A stretch of 64,000 nt of DNA. It comes from Fibrella forsythiae (GTDB lineage Bacteria; Bacteroidota; Bacteroidia; Cytophagales; Spirosomataceae). The notes under the pieces were generated by a model. That model worked only from the letters and a program-made list of their open reading frames with translations. It was not told where the DNA came from and did no database searches. A program made the translations under genes and the position numbers. The stretch lies in contig NZ_JAFMYW010000002.1 in NCBI RefSeq assembly GCF_017353175.1, positions 930,001 through 994,000 on the forward strand, given 5' to 3'. Below, one piece after another: positions 60,339-64,000 of this stretch. How positions within the stretch are numbered: the first letter of the stretch is position 1; every line of letters starts with the position of its first letter.

Positions 60339-61892
60339 CTATTTCACGGTAAGTTTCAGGATACGGTTGGTGCCGGCTCCCCATTCGCCCACGTACAGCG
60401 CGCCGCTGTTGTCGATACTGAGGCCATAGGGGGCGTTCAGGCCCGAGATCAGGGTCTGCGAGGTCTGACTGCGGGGGTCGAACACCCGTATTTTGCCGTT
60501 GCCGCGATCGGTAACATACACCAGTCCGCTGTTGTCGACCACCACGTTGGCGGGTAGGTTGAGGCGCACTGCACTGGCGTTGCCATCTGCGTTGCCTGCC
60601 GTGCCGTTGCCAAACAGTGTGTTAACCGTTCCGGCATTATAATCAATTACCCGCACCGCGTGGTTGCCCTCATCGGCTACGTAGAGCAGATTGTTTTTCA
60701 GGAAGATGCCCACCACGCCGTTGAAACGGGCGTTGGTGCTGCTTACCTGCCCCGCATTAAAGCCCCGACTACCTGCGGCCCCAACTGTAGAGGCGCCAGA
60801 GACCATACCATTGCTGCGGTTGGTGCGAACGATGGTTGAGTTGCCAAAGCAGGCCATGTAGTAGATTCCATTGGTTGGAAAACTAGCCGACGCGCTTTGC
60901 GACACCACTGCCACCGACGTTGGCGCGTTGTAAATAGCGTCGTTAGCCTGCACCGGTGTCCAGTAGGCGAGGGTTGAAAGGGTGTATGCGTAAATACCCT
61001 TGGCCTCATTGGTAACGATGAGGTATTTGTCAGTACTGCCGCCCAGGCCCGTTTTCAGGATGTTGATGCCAGTCAGCGACGCGTGCTTTACACCAGATGG
61101 ATCGTTCAATGTGACAACCGACGTGGTGCCGTTGGTCTTGATCGTAATCACCGCGCTGTTGGTACGGTCAGACGCATAAACGGTGCCATCGTCGGGGTCG
61201 ACGGCGGTACTTTGAAAGGCCCGGCCCGACGCGCTGTAGAGGGTCGTGTTGGTGCCAACCTGATATTGGTAGGAAAAGGCCGACGCTGAGGTAGCCTGTT
61301 TGCCTCCCACAGCCACCACCAGGTTACCCGAACCGGCCCGTTCGGGAATCTGCACCGTGATCTGGTCAGCGCGCGAGGCCGTGATTGGAGCGTTCAGTCC
61401 GTTGATGGTAACCTTGTTGTCGGTGGATACGTTGCTGAACCCCGCCCCGTTGATGACCACCGTTGTGCCCGCCCCGCCCGAGGTTGGCGCAAAACTCACG
61501 ATACTGATGCCCTGAATCGAGACCGAGACGGTGTAGGTCTGGATGGTACCGTCTTCTGCTTTCACCGTGTAGGTAACGGGGCTGCTGAAGTTCTGAGCCA
61601 CTCCCGAAGCCGGTGAAACCGACGCTCCCGCCGGTAGTACAATTGTGGGCACCAAGGCCGTCAGGTTGGTACCTACCGGCACCGTAGCCGAGATGGTATT
61701 CCCGCTAATGGTGGCATTTATAGCCGGGCTTAACCCATTGAAGGCAAAGGCTGTGATGCTGTTGTCGCTGCTTTTGGGAAGAGCGGGGTCTGTTGTTTTT
61801 TTGCAACCCGTAGGCAACGTACCCAGGAGCAGGCCAACGATCAGCAACAGAACGGTTTGGCTGATCGTTGGCAGTTTAAGAAATGAGTTCAT
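60339..61892 (-). CDS. Lipoprotein with IPT/TIG domain and NHL repeats
   Basis: 517 residues. Lipoprotein signal (SQTVLLLIVGLLLGTLPTGC), a DUF5018-type first domain (ITAFAFNGLSPAINATISGN, TYTVKAEDGTIQTYTVSVSI), an IPT/TIG domain (ISIVSFAPTSGGAGTTVVIN, GLNAPITASRADQITVQIPE) and a beta-propeller with NHL repeats (NNLLYVADEGNHAVRVIDYN, NSGLVYVTDRGNGKIRVFDP, NSGALYVGEWGAGTNRILKL). Such lipoproteins often accompany SusCD-like systems in glycan binding at the cell surface. None is adjacent. Function inferred only as surface binding. Confidence 0.9.
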   Translation of the reverse strand: MNSFLKLPTISQTVLLLIVGLLLGTLPTGCKKTTDPALPKSSDNSITAFAFNGLSPAINATISGNTISATVPVGTNLTALVPTIVLPAGASVSPASGVAQNFSSPVTYTVKAEDGTIQTYTVSVSIQGISIVSFAPTSGGAGTTVVINGAGFSNVSTDNKVTINGLNAPITASRADQITVQIPERAGSGNLVVAVGGKQATSASAFSYQYQVGTNTTLYSASGRAFQSTAVDPDDGTVYASDRTNSAVITIKTNGTTSVVTLNDPSGVKHASLTGINILKTGLGGSTDKYLIVTNEAKGIYAYTLSTLAYWTPVQANDAIYNAPTSVAVVSQSASASFPTNGIYYMACFGNSTIVRTNRSNGMVSGASTVGAAGSRGFNAGQVSSTNARFNGVVGIFLKNNLLYVADEGNHAVRVIDYNAGTVNTLFGNGTAGNADGNASAVRLNLPANVVVDNSGLVYVTDRGNGKIRVFDPRSQTSQTLISGLNAPYGLSIDNSGALYVGEWGAGTNRILKLTVK

Positions 61893-62185
61893 GGTATGGC
61901 GATTGGCGGAAAGCCTATTAGATGTTGGCTCAAAAGTCGCCCAATGCCGTTCCCACTACAATACCCAAAATGTGGGATGCCGCCGTGCAGAACATGACAA
62001 GTCTGGTTAGGAGCGGTCAACGTCTGTTGCCCCGGTTTTCGGTTCCGGCGCACGATCATCGAGAAATCGTAGTATATCGCTTAGGGGGTTCTTCAGCGGC
62101 CAGCGAGCGGATAAGGGGCAAGCACCGTCAATGAGTTGCCATCGACAGCGACCGAACTTGCCGGTATTCGCTGAACCCTGTCCGG

Positions 62186-62443
62186 TCATACAGCGGTAAC
62201 AGGCCGGTCAGCCTGAGTTGATGCGTAGTGCTGGAAAAAGCCTGATCGGGCCTGGGTATATACCTGCCGGTTTTTCAGCCTGTTGCCGCTGATGGCAAGT
62301 TGCAACTGGTGCTGCGGGCGATCGATCGAGACGTACCCGCACCTGACTGGCCCCGGTGTAGCGTAGCGGACTGCGTTGATGAGCGCCTTCTTCCCCTTAT
62401 TCTCGTCGCATTCCCCAAATGGGTGATCCGTGCTGGCCAGCAC
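62186..62443 (-). pseudogene. Possible relic of a sensor histidine kinase ATPase domain
   Basis: An open frame of 85 codons includes KKALINAVRYATPGPVRCGY and DRPQHQLQLAISGNRLKNRQ, which resembles the N-box and following strand of HATPase domains (EALxNAVRHA ... DxxQLQLxIxDNG). The expected upstream and downstream domains are missing, with stops all around in other frames, so this is at best a decayed fragment. Base composition alone could mislead; treat as tentative. Confidence 0.3.
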
Positions 62444-62465
62444 AGGTCAACGATAATGAAATCAA

Positions 62466-62506
62466 AAGCGGGTTAGCCCGGAGAACGTACCCAGGCTAAC
62501 CCGCTT
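62466..62506. terminator. Terminator after the glgX gene
   Basis: AAGCGGGTTAGCC (62466-62478) pairs perfectly with GGCTAACCCGCTT (62494-62506), with a 15-nt loop carrying AACGTACCC. It lies downstream of the minus-strand debranching enzyme gene. Confidence 0.8.
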
Positions 62507-62528
62507 CTAGTCAGTTAATTACTGTATG

Positions 62529-64000
62529 TTATACCATCCGTAGCAGCACCGATGAGCGGGCTGGCACGTTGAAAGGCGTTTTTACGTTAATGCGGCGACC
62601 CGATTCAATTTGGCCGGTTGTTGTATCAACCACCACCTCGTAATGCGTCCGTGATTTATGCGGGGCGGGCAGGCTGAACGGAAGATCTTCCCAATAGCTG
62701 TTCAGCACCCAGAGTAGCTTGCTGGCACCTTCTTCGGTTTCGTTGCTATGCTGGCCGGTCTCATCCTGCTCACCCACGCGCGCGCCATCGATCCAGAGGG
62801 CAAGGCAATGTGTGTCGGGGTTCGCGTAATCGTCGGGCTGGAACGGCGATCCGTCGGGACGAAGCCAGTCGATCTGTTCGATTTCGTAAAATTTGCGGCG
62901 GCTCAACAGCGGGTATTTCTGGCGAAGAGCGGTCAGCTGCGACGTGAAGTCGAACAGGGCCTGTTGTTTTTCGTCCCAGTTCCAGTTGAACCAGCTAATC
63001 TCGCTATCCTGATTGTAACCGTTGTTGTTGCCATGCTGGGTACGTCCGTATTCGTCGCCCATCATAAACATCGGCGCGCCCTGGCTGAGTAATAGCGTCG
63101 TCAGGAAGTTCCGTTTCTGCTGCTCGCGCGCCTGGTTGATGTCTGGATCGTCGGTGGGGCCTTCGGCGCCCATGTTCCAGCTTTCGTTGTTGCTTTCGCC
63201 GTCGTTGTTATCCTCGCCGTTGGCTTCGTTGTGCTTCTCGTTGTAGCTCACCAGGTCATTGAGCGTGAAACCATCGTGGGCAATAATGAAGTTGACGCTA
63301 TTGCCTGGGCCACGGCCATCGGCATACAGATCAGGGCTTCCGAGCACGCGGAGAGTCATTTCGTGGGCCTGACCTTTGTCGCCTTTCCAGTATTTCCGCA
63401 CGCAGTCACGATACTTGCCGTTCCATTCCGACCAGCGCACCGGGAACTGACCAACATCGTAGGAGCCAATATCCCAGGGTTCCGCAATCAATTTTATCTG
63501 GCTCAGCGTAGGGTCCTGATTGACCGTGTCGAGGAATGACGACACGTTGTCGTCCAGCTCACGGAGTAGCGCCGAAGCCAGGTCGAAACGGAAACCGTCG
63601 ATATGCATCTCCTGTACCCAGTAGCGCAGGCTGTCCATCACCACGCGTAGCGTTTGCGAGTGCGTCAGATTAAAGGTGTTGCCCGTACCGGTGTGGTTCA
63701 TGTAGAACTGCGGCTGCTCGGGTACGGTGTGGTAATATACTTTGTTATCAATGCCTTTGAACGAGATGGTAGGCCCCATTTCATTGCCCTCGGCCGTATG
63801 GTTATAAACTACGTCGAGAATTACTTCGATGCCCGCTTCGTGCAGATTCTTCACCATCTGCTTGAATTCAGCTACTACGTTATCCGATGAAGCGTAGCCA
63901 TTGTGTGGCGCAAAGAAACCGATGCTGTTGTAGCCCCAGTAGCTTTCGTTGGAGAACTGATGAACGGGTAGCAATTCTACCGCCGTGACACCTAATCTCT
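62529..64000 (-). CDS. glgX: Glycogen debranching enzyme GlgX, partial (5' end outside window)
   Basis: About 490 residues of a GH13 isoamylase-type enzyme; the frame is open to the edge at 64000, since the apparent start at 63974 is an internal Leu codon (RLGVTAVELLPVHQF). Conserved GH13 regions are present: VILDVVYNHTAEGN, nucleophile Asp in IDGFRFDLASALLRE, acid Glu in LIAEPWDIGSYDVGQ, and the third Asp in FIIAHDGFTLNDLVSYNEKH. GlgX hydrolyses alpha-1,6 branches of limit dextrins in glycogen turnover. The end (FNVPARSSVLLRM) is complete. A terminator with a GGTACGT-type word in its loop follows. Confidence 0.93.
   Translation of the reverse strand, partial: RLGVTAVELLPVHQFSNESYWGYNSIGFFAPHNGYASSDNVVAEFKQMVKNLHEAGIEVILDVVYNHTAEGNEMGPTISFKGIDNKVYYHTVPEQPQFYMNHTGTGNTFNLTHSQTLRVVMDSLRYWVQEMHIDGFRFDLASALLRELDDNVSSFLDTVNQDPTLSQIKLIAEPWDIGSYDVGQFPVRWSEWNGKYRDCVRKYWKGDKGQAHEMTLRVLGSPDLYADGRGPGNSVNFIIAHDGFTLNDLVSYNEKHNEANGEDNNDGESNNESWNMGAEGPTDDPDINQAREQQKRNFLTTLLLSQGAPMFMMGDEYGRTQHGNNNGYNQDSEISWFNWNWDEKQQALFDFTSQLTALRQKYPLLSRRKFYEIEQIDWLRPDGSPFQPDDYANPDTHCLALWIDGARVGEQDETGQHSNETEEGASKLLWVLNSYWEDLPFSLPAPHKSRTHYEVVVDTTTGQIESGRRINVKTPFNVPARSSVLLRMV

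Larger units (their letters stand above)
61893..62528. other. Intergenic region with a possible decayed gene and a terminator
   Basis: 636 bp without an intact gene. The first about 30 bp hold the start of the NHL gene leader. From about 62160 to 62450 the minus strand has broken reading frames with histidine-kinase-like residues (see the entry at 62186). A terminator is at 62466-62506. The remainder shows no signal I can name. Confidence 0.5.
272..63045. repeat. Dispersed over-represented word GGTACGT / ACGTACC
   Basis: About 85 copies by hand count, near one per 0.75 kb, where a random 64-kb sequence of even composition would have about 8. More than 50 extend to AGGTACGT/ACGTACCT (about 2 expected). 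Examples: 272, 684, 4710, 4728, 6221, 14445, 23322, 30515, 32167, 40710, 46434, 51610, 59213, 63039. Both orientations are about equally common, in genes of both strands and between genes. Confidence 0.85.

Noticed and set aside
62007-62189. 60-codon minus-strand open frame near the possible kinase relic
   Set aside because: No similarity to any family and in a different frame from the kinase-like fragment.

Overview
The window looks like chromosome of a Bacteroidota bacterium of the order Cytophagales, most likely a Spirosoma-type organism (inference; no 16S rRNA gene is present). The grounds are TANNTTTG-type -7 promoter elements with few Shine-Dalgarno sequences, a type IX secretion (T9SS) C-terminal domain, TlpA-like proteins with DUF4369-type N-termini, the SpoIIM/DUF4129/DUF4350/MoxR/DUF58 membrane operon, many lipoproteins, and GC in the mid-50s percent by eye. 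I see no rRNA, tRNA, CRISPR array, prophage or intact insertion sequence.

Layout. 1-6.2 kb: end of a TonB-dependent receptor, a secreted glycerophosphodiesterase, a lipoprotein, a YdcF-like protein and two tandem TlpA-like thioredoxins. 6.3-10 kb: an S9 peptidase whose last 80 bp recur 703 bp downstream, with a small AT-richer DUF4160/DUF2442 gene pair between the copies. 10-12.1 kb: moaD, moaE and a membrane-anchored endonuclease/exonuclease/phosphatase. 12.1-17.6 kb: rimP-nusA-infB. 17.7-22.6 kb: rhaT-like symporter, lone response regulator, glycosyltransferase, M20 amidohydrolase, RDD protein. 22.8-31.3 kb: a nine-gene MoxR/DUF58 operon with two unusual inserts. 31.3-42.6 kb: SGNH hydrolase, M43 protease, a four-gene cluster with 4-nt overlaps (AGE epimerase, YciI, lipoprotein, PhzF), a membrane protein, a T9SS cargo protein, DUF3050 and LEA proteins. 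42.8-48.2 kb: rpsT, radC, a HAD phosphatase, an M50 protease, thioredoxin, an MpaB-type protein, an OmpA protein and a 38-residue Lys-rich microprotein. 48.3-64 kb: a second S9 peptidase, response regulator, MGMT, MFS permease, RBBP9-type hydrolase, 3-methyladenine glycosylase, YicC, a PdxA with a 240-residue disordered N-terminal extension, a 2-hydroxyacid dehydrogenase, DUF423, an NHL/IPT lipoprotein and a partial GlgX.

Two genome-scale patterns cut across the genes. (1) The word GGTACGT/ACGTACC occurs about 85 times by hand count, roughly ten times chance, on both strands, in every reading frame and between genes, sometimes as inverted pairs at the heart of hairpins. (2) Several intergenic regions carry 27-36-nt-arm hairpins whose arms are built of degenerate 7-8-nt words (for example GTTTACC-GTTTACT). 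These two, with the duplicated S9 gene end around the DUF4160/DUF2442 pair, are the best candidates for undescribed biology here.
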